From Burkholderia sp. Ax-1724 (lineage in GTDB: Bacteria; Pseudomonadota; Gammaproteobacteria; Burkholderiales; Burkholderiaceae), in the NCBI RefSeq assembly GCF_011752995.1, contig NZ_VWWL01000005.1, positions 302,297 through 366,296 of the forward strand: a stretch of 64,000 nucleotides of DNA, in the 5' to 3' direction. This document shows positions 18,311 through 26,970 of this stretch, piece after piece; position 1 is the first letter of the stretch; every line of letters starts with the position of its first letter. Both the position numbers and the translations under genes were made by a program. The notes beneath the pieces are model-generated. The model did not search any database, had not been told where the DNA came from, and saw only the letters and a list, made by a program, of their open reading frames with translations.

Positions 18311-21067
18311 ATGGCCGAGATCAAACGGGCAGCCTTGTTCGGCAAGCTGAACAAGCTCGGATTCCGCGCAATCGAAAGCGCGAACGTGTTCTGCAAATTG
18401 CGTGGCAATCCTTATATCGAGCTCGTGCACTGGTTCCATCAGATCCTGCAATTGCAGGACTCCGATCTGCACCGCATCGTCAAGCACTATGGGCTGGAGC
18501 CTTCCGGCCTCGCGCGCGATCTGACCGAAGCGCTCGACCGCCTGCCGCGCGGCTCGGGTTCGGTGACCGATATTTCCTCGCAGGTCGAGGAAGCGGTCGA
18601 GCGCGGCTGGGTGTTCGGCTCGCTGATGTTCGGCGAGTCGCAGGTGCGCACCGGCCATCTGGTGGTCGGGCTGCTGAAGACGCCGTCGCTGCGCAACAGC
18701 CTGTACGGCATCTCGCGCCAGTTCGAGCGCATCAAGCTCGAGGCGCTCGTCGACGAATTCGACAGCCTGCTGCGCGAGTCGCCGGAAGCGGCGATGAGCG
18801 CGAGCGACGGTTTTCAGGCGGGCGGCGCGCAGGGCGCGGGCGCCGATGGGGGCGATGCGGGCGGCCCCGTGCCGGCTGCCGCGCTCGGCAAACAGGAAGC
18901 GCTGCGGCGCTTCACCACCGATCTGACCGAGCAGGCGCGCAACGGCAAGCTCGATCCGATCGTCGGGCGCGACGAGGAAATCCGCCAGGTGGTCGACATT
19001 CTGATGCGCCGCCGCCAGAACAATCCGATCCTGACCGGCGAGGCGGGCGTCGGCAAGACCGCGGTGGTGGAGGGCTTCGCGCAGCGCATCGCGGCGGGCG
19101 ACGTGCCGCCGTCGTTGCGCGACGTGCAGTTGCGCACGCTCGACGTCGGTCTGCTGCAGGCGGGCGCGAGCATGAAGGGCGAGTTCGAGAACCGCTTGCG
19201 GCAGGTGATCGAAGAGGTGCAGGCCTCGGAAAAGCCGATCATTCTGTTTATCGACGAAGCGCATACGCTGGTCGGCGCGGGCGGAGCGGCCGGCACCGGC
19301 GACGCGGCGAACCTGCTGAAGCCGGCGCTCGCGCGCGGCACGCTGCGCACGGTGGCGGCCACCACGTGGGCCGAATACAAGAAGCACATCGAGAAGGACC
19401 CGGCGCTGACGCGGCGCTTCCAGGTCGTGCAGGTCAGCGAGCCGGACGAGACCAAGGCCATTTTGATGATGCGCGGCGTTACCTCGACGATGGAGCAGCA
19501 TCACAAGGTGCAGGTGCTCGACGAAGCGCTCGAAGCGGCGGTGAGGCTCTCGCATCGCTATATTCCGGCGCGCCAGTTGCCCGATAAATCGGTCAGCCTG
19601 CTCGACACGGCCTGCGCGCGCGTGGCGGTCAGCCAGCACGCGACGCCGGCTTCGGTCGACGATTCGCGCAAGCGTATCGCGGCGCTCGAAACCGAACTGG
19701 CGATCATCGGCCGCGAAAATGCGGTGGGTGTCGACACGCGCGAGCGTCAGGCCGCGGCCGCGGAAAAGCTCGCCGCCGAGCAGGCGCGTCTCGCCACGCT
19801 CGACGCCCGCTGGCAGGCAGAAAAAGAACTGGTGACGCGGATTCTCGATCTGCGCGCGCAATTGCGCGGCGAGACCGGCAAGGTGGAAGGCGCGGCGCAG
19901 GCCGGCGCGGCGAACGAAGCAGAGCGGGAAGCGAACCACGCAGCGGCTGAAACCGGCGCTTCCGGCGGCACCGCCACACGCGAGGCACGGCTCGCCGAAC
20001 TGCGCGAGCTGCAGGCGCAACTCGCGCAGCATCAGGGCGAAGACCCGCTGATTCTCCCCACCGTCGACCAGCAGGCGGTCGCTTCCGTCGTGCAGGACTG
20101 GACCGGCATACCGGTCGGCCGGATGGTCCGCAACGAAATCGAAAACGTCCTCAAGCTCGCGGAGAATCTGAACCGGCGCATCATCGGTCAGGCGCATGCG
20201 ACCGAGATGATCGCGCGGCGCATCCAGACCTCGCGCGCCGGTCTCGACAATCCGAACAAGCCGATCGGCGTGTTCATGCTCGCCGGCACTTCGGGGGTCG
20301 GCAAGACCGAGACCGCGCTGGCGCTCGCCGAGGTGCTGTACGGCGGCGAGCAGAACGTCATCACGATCAACATGAGCGAGTATCAGGAGGCGCATACGGT
20401 GTCGTCGCTGAAGGGCGCGCCGCCGGGATATGTCGGCTACGGCGAGGGCGGCGTGCTGACCGAGGCGGTGCGCCGCCGTCCGTACAGCGTGGTGCTGCTC
20501 GACGAAGTCGAGAAGGCCCATCCGGACGTGCACGAAATCTTCTTCCAGGTGTTCGACAAGGGCTGGATGGAAGATGGCGAGGGCCGCGTGATCGACTTCA
20601 AGAACACGCTGATCCTGCTGACCACCAATGCGGGCACGGACCTCATCACGAGCCTGTGCAAGGACCCGGAACTGATGCCGGAGCCCGAGGGCATCGCCAA
20701 GGCCCTGCGCGAGCCGCTGCTCAAGGTGTTTCCGCCGGCCCTGCTCGGGCGTGTCGTGGTGATTCCGTACTACCCGCTCTCCGACGAGATGCTCGGCGCG
20801 ATCATCCGCCTGCAGCTTGGGCGGATCGAAAAGCGCCTGCGCGTCTCGCACAAGGTTCCGTTCAGCTACGACGACGACGTGGTGAAGTTGATCGGCAGCC
20901 GCTGCACCGAGCTCGAAAGCGGCGGCCGCATGATCGATGCGATTCTGACCAACACGCTGTTGCCGCGCATCAGCACGGAATTCCTGACGCGCATGATGAA
21001 CGGCAGCGCGGTCGCGAAAGTGCAGATCGGGGCGCGCGACGGCGAGTTTCTCTATACGTTCGATTGA
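18311..21067 (+). CDS. clpV: T6SS sheath-disassembly AAA+ ATPase ClpV (TssH)
   Basis: 918 residues from ATG 18311 (MAEIKRAALFGKLNKLGFRA). The N-terminal Clp-N domain, which binds TssC/TagJ, covers about 1-160. Two AAA+ modules follow: the first with Walker A GEAGVGKT at 243-250 and Walker B ILFIDEAHT near 311, the second with Walker A GTSGVGKT near 660 and VVLLDEVEKAHPDVHEIFFQ about 75 residues later. A coiled M-domain-like insert lies between them (about 455-570); it is alanine-rich (GAAQAGAANEAEREANH). A Gly/Ala-rich linker lies at about 163-192. Role: hexameric unfoldase that pulls apart contracted TssBC sheaths in the cytoplasm so they can be reused. Confidence 0.96.
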   Translation: MAEIKRAALFGKLNKLGFRAIESANVFCKLRGNPYIELVHWFHQILQLQDSDLHRIVKHYGLEPSGLARDLTEALDRLPRGSGSVTDISSQVEEAVERGWVFGSLMFGESQVRTGHLVVGLLKTPSLRNSLYGISRQFERIKLEALVDEFDSLLRESPEAAMSASDGFQAGGAQGAGADGGDAGGPVPAAALGKQEALRRFTTDLTEQARNGKLDPIVGRDEEIRQVVDILMRRRQNNPILTGEAGVGKTAVVEGFAQRIAAGDVPPSLRDVQLRTLDVGLLQAGASMKGEFENRLRQVIEEVQASEKPIILFIDEAHTLVGAGGAAGTGDAANLLKPALARGTLRTVAATTWAEYKKHIEKDPALTRRFQVVQVSEPDETKAILMMRGVTSTMEQHHKVQVLDEALEAAVRLSHRYIPARQLPDKSVSLLDTACARVAVSQHATPASVDDSRKRIAALETELAIIGRENAVGVDTRERQAAAAEKLAAEQARLATLDARWQAEKELVTRILDLRAQLRGETGKVEGAAQAGAANEAEREANHAAAETGASGGTATREARLAELRELQAQLAQHQGEDPLILPTVDQQAVASVVQDWTGIPVGRMVRNEIENVLKLAENLNRRIIGQAHATEMIARRIQTSRAGLDNPNKPIGVFMLAGTSGVGKTETALALAEVLYGGEQNVITINMSEYQEAHTVSSLKGAPPGYVGYGEGGVLTEAVRRRPYSVVLLDEVEKAHPDVHEIFFQVFDKGWMEDGEGRVIDFKNTLILLTTNAGTDLITSLCKDPELMPEPEGIAKALREPLLKVFPPALLGRVVVIPYYPLSDEMLGAIIRLQLGRIEKRLRVSHKVPFSYDDDVVKLIGSRCTELESGGRMIDAILTNTLLPRISTEFLTRMMNGSAVAKVQIGARDGEFLYTFD

Positions 21068-21126
21068 TCGGACCGACGCGACGTTCGCGCGGATTTTCGG
21101 CTACTTCGCATGGTGAGTGCCTTTCT

Positions 21127-21516
21127 ATGCCACAACAAGTCAGTATGGGCGCAACGCTGCAATGTTCGTTCGGCGCGGCGCCTTCGTCTCTCGTGGTGCT
21201 GCCGGTCAATCGCGTGATGGGCGAAGGGCCGCCCGCGGCCAACATCATGGATCACATTCCGCTCGTCAACATCATGCCGTTCGGCGTGTGCAGCTCGCCC
21301 GCCAATCCGACGGTGGCCGCCGCGACGGCCGCCGCGCTGGGCGTGCTGACGCCGATGCCGTGCATCCCGGCCACCCTGTCGCCGTGGGCGCCCGGCGCGC
21401 CGACCGTGCTGCTCGGCAACCAGCCGTCGCTCGATAACGTCTCGACCTGCATGTGCAACTGGGGCGGGGTGGTCACGATCGTCAATCCCGCGACCGTCAA
21501 GACGATGATTCCGTGA
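21127..21516 (+). CDS. DUF4280 PAAR-like spike-tip protein
   Basis: 129 residues, start MPQQVSMGATLQCSFG. The whole protein matches the pattern I know for DUF4280: AAPSSLVVLPVNRV, PAANIMDHIPLVNIMPFGVCSSPANP, PMPCIPATLSPWAPG and the conserved cysteine-containing STCMCNWGGVVTIVNPA. DUF4280 proteins are regarded as PAAR-like tips that sharpen the VgrG spike. Here it lies between clpV and vgrG, directly upstream of vgrG with one base between genes, supporting that role. No effector domain is attached. It would be the only spike tip encoded within the main cluster. Confidence 0.82.
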   Translation: MPQQVSMGATLQCSFGAAPSSLVVLPVNRVMGEGPPAANIMDHIPLVNIMPFGVCSSPANPTVAAATAAALGVLTPMPCIPATLSPWAPGAPTVLLGNQPSLDNVSTCMCNWGGVVTIVNPATVKTMIP

Positions 21517-21517
21517 C

Positions 21518-23509
21518 ATGACCACGCAAAATCAGAACCGCCACGTCACCGTCAGTTGCGCGCCTGCCGGCCAGGACCTGCTGTTTCTGCACCTGAGCGG
21601 CACCGAAGAGTTGGGACGCCTCTGCGAATGGCGGCTCGATCTGCTGAGCCAGCGCAACGATCTGCAAGCCGCCGATCTGCTCGGGCAGGACATCTCGATC
21701 GCGCTGTCGCTGCCCGGCGACGGCGAGCGGCAATTCAACGGGATCGTCACGGCCTTCCGCATCGTCGCGCCAGGCGACAGCGTGCGCAACCGCATGGCGC
21801 GCTACGAAGCCGTGGTGCGTCCGCGGCTGTGGCTGCTCACGCGTGCGTCGCACAGCCGCTTTTTCCACGAAAAAAGCGTGCTGGATATCGTGACCGGCGT
21901 GTTGCAGGACTACAGCATCGACCTCAGCAATAAATGCCAGGCGAGCTATCCGACGCTGCCGCACTGCGCGCAATACCGCGAAACCGACTTCGCTTTCGTA
22001 AGCCGCCTGATGGAGCACGAAGGCATCTACTACTACTTCGAGCACAAGGCGGGCAAGCATACGCTGGTATTGACCGATTCGAGCGACGTGCACGCGCCGA
22101 TCGAGCACTACGCGACGATCTCCTACGATGCGTGGCACGAGCCGTCGAACGAGAAGGAATGCGTGTATGCGTGGAGTTCGGGCGCGGAATTGCAGACCGG
22201 CAAGTATGAAGTCAACGACTACGATTTCGAAAAGCCTTCGTCGAGCAACCAGCAAGGGCTGCTGTCGCGCGCGACGCGGCCGAAAGTCTACGATCCGCCG
22301 GTGTACACGATGCAGGAGCATCTGAGCGGCCACGTGCAATCCGGCGACGGCGATCGGTATGCGAAGGTCGGCATCGAGATTCGCCAGGCGCGCAACGACA
22401 GCATTTCGGGCCGTTCGAGCGCGCGCGGCATCTGGCCGGGCGGCCAGTTCAAGCTCGAACATCACGCCTGCGACGCGCAAAACCACGATTATCTGGTGGT
22501 CAGCGCGATGTACGAGATCAATTCGGATGTCTATGTATCGACGGTGCGCCATGATCCGTCGCTGCCGTTCTTCGACTGCGCCTTCACCGCGTTGCGCAAG
22601 GAAAACCACTTCCGCTCGGAGCGGCTGACCGTTCAGCCGGTGGTGGCGGGCCCGCAGACCGCGGTGGTGGTCGGCCCGGACGGCGAGGAAATTCTCACGG
22701 ACAAATACGGCCGCATCAAGGTGCAGTTTCATTGGGAGCAGTTCGCGCCGCCGGCCGATGCGGACGCGCGCATGAAGCGCTGCTGGGTACGCGTTTCGCA
22801 GAGCTGGGCCGGCAAGAACTGGGGCACGTTCTTTCTGCCGCGTATCGGTCAGGAAGTGGTCGTCGAATTCGTCGAGGGCGACCCGAACCGGCCGCTCGTG
22901 ACCGGCTGCGTCTACAACGCGAATACGATGCCGCCGTACGCGCTGCCGGCGAATCAGATGTTCTCGACGTTGAAGAGCAATTCGACCAAGGGCGGCGGCG
23001 GCTTCAACGAAATGCGTTTCGACGACGACAAGGGCAGCGAGCAACTGTTCTTCCACGCCGAGAAGGATCACGAGACGTGGGTGAAGAACGACATGCTGAA
23101 CAACGTCGGCAACGATCGGCATCTGAAGGTGACCGGCAACGAGTTCATCGCGATCACGGGTGCGCGCCACGATGCCGTGACCGGCGACCAGAACGCCGAG
23201 GTCGACGGCAATGCGTCGCTGAAGGTCGGGCAGAAGCTGCAGGAAAAAGTCGGCATGGACTATGCGATCGATGCCGGCATGAATATCCATATCAAGGCGG
23301 GCATGAACGTCGTGATCGAGGCGGGCGCGAGCATCACGCTGAAGGCGGGCGGCGCCTTCGTGGTGATCGGCCCGGCGAGCGTGGCGGTGTCGGGCACGCC
23401 GATCCTGCTCAACTCGGGCGGCTCGGCGGGCTCGGGCAGCGGCTCGTCGCCGACCGCGCCGACCGCGCCCAAAGACGCCGACGACGGCACCAAAAAAATC
23501 AAATCGTGA
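21518..23509 (+). CDS. vgrG: T6SS spike protein VgrG (TssI)
   Basis: 663 residues. The gp27-like half includes LLFLHLSGTEELGRLCEWRLDLLS, YRETDFAFVSRLMEHEGIYYYFEH and the Cys/His-rich HPS-type region. The gp5-like OB fold is marked by GEEILTDKYGRIKVQFHWEQF and CWVRVSQSWAGKNWGTFFLPRIGQEVVVEFVEGDPNRPLVTGCVYNA. The needle follows as a beta prism with repeated G-x-x-x-x-V motifs (VGNDRHLKVTGN and so on) and GMNIHIKAGMNVVIEAGASI. The C-terminus ends in a Gly/Ser/Pro-rich tail with no evident toxin domain, so this is a structural VgrG. Its stop codon overlaps the first unit of a 12-base tandem repeat. Confidence 0.95.
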   Translation: MTTQNQNRHVTVSCAPAGQDLLFLHLSGTEELGRLCEWRLDLLSQRNDLQAADLLGQDISIALSLPGDGERQFNGIVTAFRIVAPGDSVRNRMARYEAVVRPRLWLLTRASHSRFFHEKSVLDIVTGVLQDYSIDLSNKCQASYPTLPHCAQYRETDFAFVSRLMEHEGIYYYFEHKAGKHTLVLTDSSDVHAPIEHYATISYDAWHEPSNEKECVYAWSSGAELQTGKYEVNDYDFEKPSSSNQQGLLSRATRPKVYDPPVYTMQEHLSGHVQSGDGDRYAKVGIEIRQARNDSISGRSSARGIWPGGQFKLEHHACDAQNHDYLVVSAMYEINSDVYVSTVRHDPSLPFFDCAFTALRKENHFRSERLTVQPVVAGPQTAVVVGPDGEEILTDKYGRIKVQFHWEQFAPPADADARMKRCWVRVSQSWAGKNWGTFFLPRIGQEVVVEFVEGDPNRPLVTGCVYNANTMPPYALPANQMFSTLKSNSTKGGGGFNEMRFDDDKGSEQLFFHAEKDHETWVKNDMLNNVGNDRHLKVTGNEFIAITGARHDAVTGDQNAEVDGNASLKVGQKLQEKVGMDYAIDAGMNIHIKAGMNVVIEAGASITLKAGGAFVVIGPASVAVSGTPILLNSGGSAGSGSGSSPTAPTAPKDADDGTKKIKS

Positions 23510-23542
23510 TTGATGCCGTGATTGATGCCGTGAGTGATGCAC
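23507..23542. repeat. 12-bp tandem repeat overlapping the vgrG stop codon
   Basis: TGATTGATGCCG occurs exactly at 23507-23518 and 23519-23530, with a degenerate third copy at 23531-23542. The first unit includes the vgrG TGA stop, so copy-number change would alter only the spacer to the FHA gene. Confidence 0.7.
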
Positions 23543-23564
23543 CGGACCGGTTGTGGGGAGCCAA

Positions 23565-25577
23565 GTGAACTATCCGATTCTTTCGCTGCGGGTTGCGCGG
23601 TTCAACGACGAGACGCTGGCCGAGCCGATCGCGATCGCGTTCGGCCCGGCGGGCGGCACGATCGGCCGGGCCAACGACTGCACGCTGGTGCTGCCGGATC
23701 AGCAGCGCGCGATCTCGCGCGTTCACGCGCGCATCGAGTTTCGCGGCGGCGACTATCTGCTGTGCGATCTGGGCAGCAATCCGAGCGTGCTGAATCAGCG
23801 CGCGCTCGGCGGCACGCGCGAGGCACGACTCGCGGACGGCGACCGTCTGCTGATCGGCCCGTATCTGCTTGAGGTGTCGCTCGGCGAGCAGGCGGCGGGG
23901 GTGGGTGGTTTGACGGGCGGCCTGACGGGCGGGCATGATCCGCTGAGCGCCGCGCAGGTGCTCGGGGGTCCGCTGCCGGCCGATTCGCAAGGTGACGCGC
24001 TGCGGCTCGGCGCGCTCGATCCGCTCGGGCAGCCGGGCTTCGGCGAAGCGCAGCGGATTTCGTCGCGGCCGGGCTTCGCGGGCTCGGAGAGCGATCATGT
24101 GTCGCCGGAGTGGCAGGCGTTTGCGGTGCCGCAGGCGCAGGCGCCGCGCCCGCCGTCGAGTCAGCCGCTGAGTCAGCCGCTGAGTCAGCCGCCGGGTCAG
24201 CCGTCTTACCCGCCGTCGAGCCAGTCGTCGCACCAGGATCAAGGCGCGGCGGCGGCGCCCGCCGGCGGCATTCCCGCTGACTACGATCCGCTCGCCGATG
24301 CGTTGGCGCAGTGGGAAACGCCCGCGCAGGCGGGCGCTGCGTCGTATGCGAGCGCGCAGCGTCATGCGTCGCCGGAGATGGCGCCGTGGCCCGCGCCGGC
24401 TGCGCTGCCGACTGCGCCGCTGGGCGGCCCGACCGGCTTGCCTCCGGGCTTGCTGGACCCCGGTCCGGCAGGTGCCGCGATGACCCCGTTCGACGATCTG
24501 TTCGGAACGCCGTCGATGCCGTTGCCGTCGGTTGCGCAGTCGGCGTCATTGGCACCCTCGGCGCCGGTGGTGCCGGTGGTCGTGCCCGTGGTCGCGCCGC
24601 AGGCCGCCAGCGTGCGGCATACGATGCCCGCGGCGACGCCGGTGCCCGTGCCCGCGCCGTCGCCAGCGGTGGCTCCGATGCCGGTCCCAACGCCAGCCGC
24701 ACAACCCGATGTGCCGTTTGCCGCGCAGCCGGCTTCGCCCGTGGAGATGGAGACGTCATCCGTTGCCGCGCCGTCGCCGCTCCCTGAGGTGCCGCTGCCG
24801 GTCCCGGAAGCGTCGCGGCCCCAGGCCATCCACGAAGACGTAGTAGGCAACGCGCAGCCCGCGATGTCCGCCGCACGAGCCGCGCCTGCAATCCCCGCGG
24901 CCCCAGCAACCCCAGCGGCCCCGACAACCCCAACCCGCCACGACACCCCCGGTGCCACGAGCGACGACCGCGCCGTGCTCTTCCAGGCCCTGCTCGAAGG
25001 ACTCGGCCTCGACCCCTCGCGCGCGCCGAATCTGCCCGGGCCGGAGTTCGCGCGCCTGATCGGCACGATGTTGCGCGAAGCACTGCGCGGCACGATGGCG
25101 GTATTGCGGGCCCGCTCGATGACCAAACGCGAAGCCCGCCTCGACACGACCGTGATCGTCGCGCGCGACAACAACCCGCTCAAATTTTTCCCCGACGTCG
25201 ACAGCGCGCTGGCGCAGATGCTGACCGGCCGCACGGCCGGCTATCTGCCGCCCGACGAAGCGCTCAAGCGCGCCTTCGACGATATCGAGGCGCACGAACT
25301 CGCCGTGCTGGCCGGCATGCGCGCGGCGCTCGCGCATGTGCTGGGCCGCTTCGATCCCGCCTCGATCGAAGCGCAGCTGAAAGACCCGGGCGCCTTCGAA
25401 AAAGTGCTGTCGAACCGCAAGGCGAAGCTATGGGACCTGTTCGTCGGCTTGCAGGGCGCCGTCGCGCGCGAAGCCGAGGACGACTTCCAGAAGCTTTTCG
25501 GCCAGGCGTTCAATGACGCGTACGAGGCCCAGATCGACGAACTGCACGCGGCCCGCGCACGTCAGCCGAAACCTTGA
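23565..25577 (+). CDS. tagH: T6SS-associated FHA-domain protein (TagH/Fha)
   Basis: 670 residues from GTG 23565, with GGGGAG 4 bases upstream; an in-frame GTG at 23553 is less likely. An N-terminal FHA domain spans about 1-105 (AFGPAGGTIGRANDCTLVLPDQQRAISRVHARIEF with the GR...S/RxH phosphothreonine-binding core). A roughly 350-residue Pro/Ala/Gln/Val-rich low-complexity linker follows, including SQPLSQPLSQPPGQP repeats at about 24159-24200. The C-terminal domain (about 475-670) is the T6SS FHA C-terminal type: FQALLEGLGLDPSRAPN, FARLIGTMLREALRGTM and FDPASIEAQLK. FHA proteins relay threonine-phosphorylation control (PpkA/PppA) to T6SS assembly. A PP2C gene is present at 7831; the kinase is not seen. 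Confidence 0.9.
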   Translation: MNYPILSLRVARFNDETLAEPIAIAFGPAGGTIGRANDCTLVLPDQQRAISRVHARIEFRGGDYLLCDLGSNPSVLNQRALGGTREARLADGDRLLIGPYLLEVSLGEQAAGVGGLTGGLTGGHDPLSAAQVLGGPLPADSQGDALRLGALDPLGQPGFGEAQRISSRPGFAGSESDHVSPEWQAFAVPQAQAPRPPSSQPLSQPLSQPPGQPSYPPSSQSSHQDQGAAAAPAGGIPADYDPLADALAQWETPAQAGAASYASAQRHASPEMAPWPAPAALPTAPLGGPTGLPPGLLDPGPAGAAMTPFDDLFGTPSMPLPSVAQSASLAPSAPVVPVVVPVVAPQAASVRHTMPAATPVPVPAPSPAVAPMPVPTPAAQPDVPFAAQPASPVEMETSSVAAPSPLPEVPLPVPEASRPQAIHEDVVGNAQPAMSAARAAPAIPAAPATPAAPTTPTRHDTPGATSDDRAVLFQALLEGLGLDPSRAPNLPGPEFARLIGTMLREALRGTMAVLRARSMTKREARLDTTVIVARDNNPLKFFPDVDSALAQMLTGRTAGYLPPDEALKRAFDDIEAHELAVLAGMRAALAHVLGRFDPASIEAQLKDPGAFEKVLSNRKAKLWDLFVGLQGAVAREAEDDFQKLFGQAFNDAYEAQIDELHAARARQPKP

Positions 25578-25612
25578 GCCGATCCCACCCAGAAACGATC
25601 GAACGAAACAAC

Positions 25613-26947
25613 ATGTCCTGGAATAGCAAAGTCATCTGGTCCGAGGGGATGTTTCTGCAGCCCCAGCATTTGCAGCAGCACGACCGCTATCTGCAGCGGC
25701 AACTGGAGGCGCGCGCCGCCGGCCTGCGTCCGTATAGCTGGGGCTTTACCGCGCTGGAGATCGACGAGCCGCTGCTCAAGCTCGGCAAGCTCGCGCTGCT
25801 GTCCTGCGCGGGCGTGCTGCCCGACGGCACGCCGTTCGATCTGCCCGCCGACGACGACCTGCCCGAGCCGCTCGACATTCCCGAGGGCACCCGCAACGTG
25901 CTGGTGCAACTGGCGCTGCCGGTGCGCCGGCCGGGCGTGGCCGAAACCGGCAACGAGGCGAGCGAGGAGAACTTCGCGCGCCACCGTATCGCCGAACTCG
26001 ACGTGAGCGACAGCAATGATCCGAACGCCGGCGCGGCGCTGATGCAGATCGGCAAACTGCGGGTGCGCCTCGCGCTCGCTCCCGACGTAGCCAATGCCTA
26101 TACGGCGCTGGGCGTGGCGCGCGTGCTCGAACGCCTGCCCGACAACCGGGTCGTGCTCGAAAACGACTACAGCCCGCCGTGTCTCGACTATCGCGTGGCG
26201 CGCCGCCTCGGCGCCTTCGTCGACGATCTCGTGGGCCTGCTGCATCAGCGTGGCGAAGCGCTGGCCGGGCGCCTCGCGCAGCCCGGCGTGACGGGCGTCG
26301 CGGAAGTGGCCGATTTCCTGCTGTTGCAGCTGATCAACCGTCACGAGCCGCTGGCCTCGCATCTCTCGACGATGACCGGTCTGCATCCCGAAGCGCTCTA
26401 CGAGGTGGCGGTGCAACTGGCCGGCGAACTGGCGACTTTCAGCCAGGCGTCGAAGCGCCCGCCCGCGTATCCGGTGTATCGCCACGAATGGTTGCGCGAG
26501 ACCTTCGCGCCGGTGATCGACGATATCCGCGCGTCGCTGAGCATGGTGATGGACCCGCACGCGGTGGCGATCCCGCTCGAAGAGCGCAAGTTCGGCCTGC
26601 GCGTGGCGATCGTGCCGGACAAGACGCTGTTTGCCGGTGCCACCTTCGTGCTCGCGGTGCGCGCGCAGATGCCGGCCGAGCACATCCTGACCGGCTTCGC
26701 GCCGCAGGTGAAGATCGGACCGATCGAGCGCATTCGCGATCTGGTCAATCTGCAACTGCCGGGCATCGGCCTGCGCGCGTTGCCGGTGGCGCCCCGGCAG
26801 TTGCCGTTTCATGCGGGCTTTACTTACTTCGAACTCGATCGCGGCAACGAGCTGTGGAAGCAGTTCGCGAGTTCCGCCGGCATGGCGCTGCACGTCGCCG
26901 GCGAATTTCCCGGTCTCGCGATGGAATTCTGGGCGATTCGCCGCTGA
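25613..26947 (+). CDS. tssK: T6SS baseplate-to-membrane connector TssK
   Basis: 444 residues from ATG 25613, starting MSWNSKVIWSEGMFLQPQHLQQHDRYLQRQLEARA, the classic TssK N-terminus. Other conserved segments are LLLQLINRHEPLASHLS, LHPEALYEVAVQLAGELATF and, at the C-terminus, AGFTYFELDRGNELWKQFASSAGMALHVAGEFPGLAMEFWAIRR. TssK trimers connect the TssEFG baseplate to the cytoplasmic domains of TssL and TssM. It lies 35 bases after tagH and 23 bases before tssL. In many systems tssJ lies just before tssK; here there is no room for it. Confidence 0.95.
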   Translation: MSWNSKVIWSEGMFLQPQHLQQHDRYLQRQLEARAAGLRPYSWGFTALEIDEPLLKLGKLALLSCAGVLPDGTPFDLPADDDLPEPLDIPEGTRNVLVQLALPVRRPGVAETGNEASEENFARHRIAELDVSDSNDPNAGAALMQIGKLRVRLALAPDVANAYTALGVARVLERLPDNRVVLENDYSPPCLDYRVARRLGAFVDDLVGLLHQRGEALAGRLAQPGVTGVAEVADFLLLQLINRHEPLASHLSTMTGLHPEALYEVAVQLAGELATFSQASKRPPAYPVYRHEWLRETFAPVIDDIRASLSMVMDPHAVAIPLEERKFGLRVAIVPDKTLFAGATFVLAVRAQMPAEHILTGFAPQVKIGPIERIRDLVNLQLPGIGLRALPVAPRQLPFHAGFTYFELDRGNELWKQFASSAGMALHVAGEFPGLAMEFWAIRR

Positions 26948-26970
26948 TACCTTGATTGAGGACGTTCATC

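Noticed and set aside
18101..20851. 916-codon minus-strand frame opposite clpV
   Set aside because: Antisense shadow with repetitive R/H/A composition; clpV motifs on the plus strand are intact.
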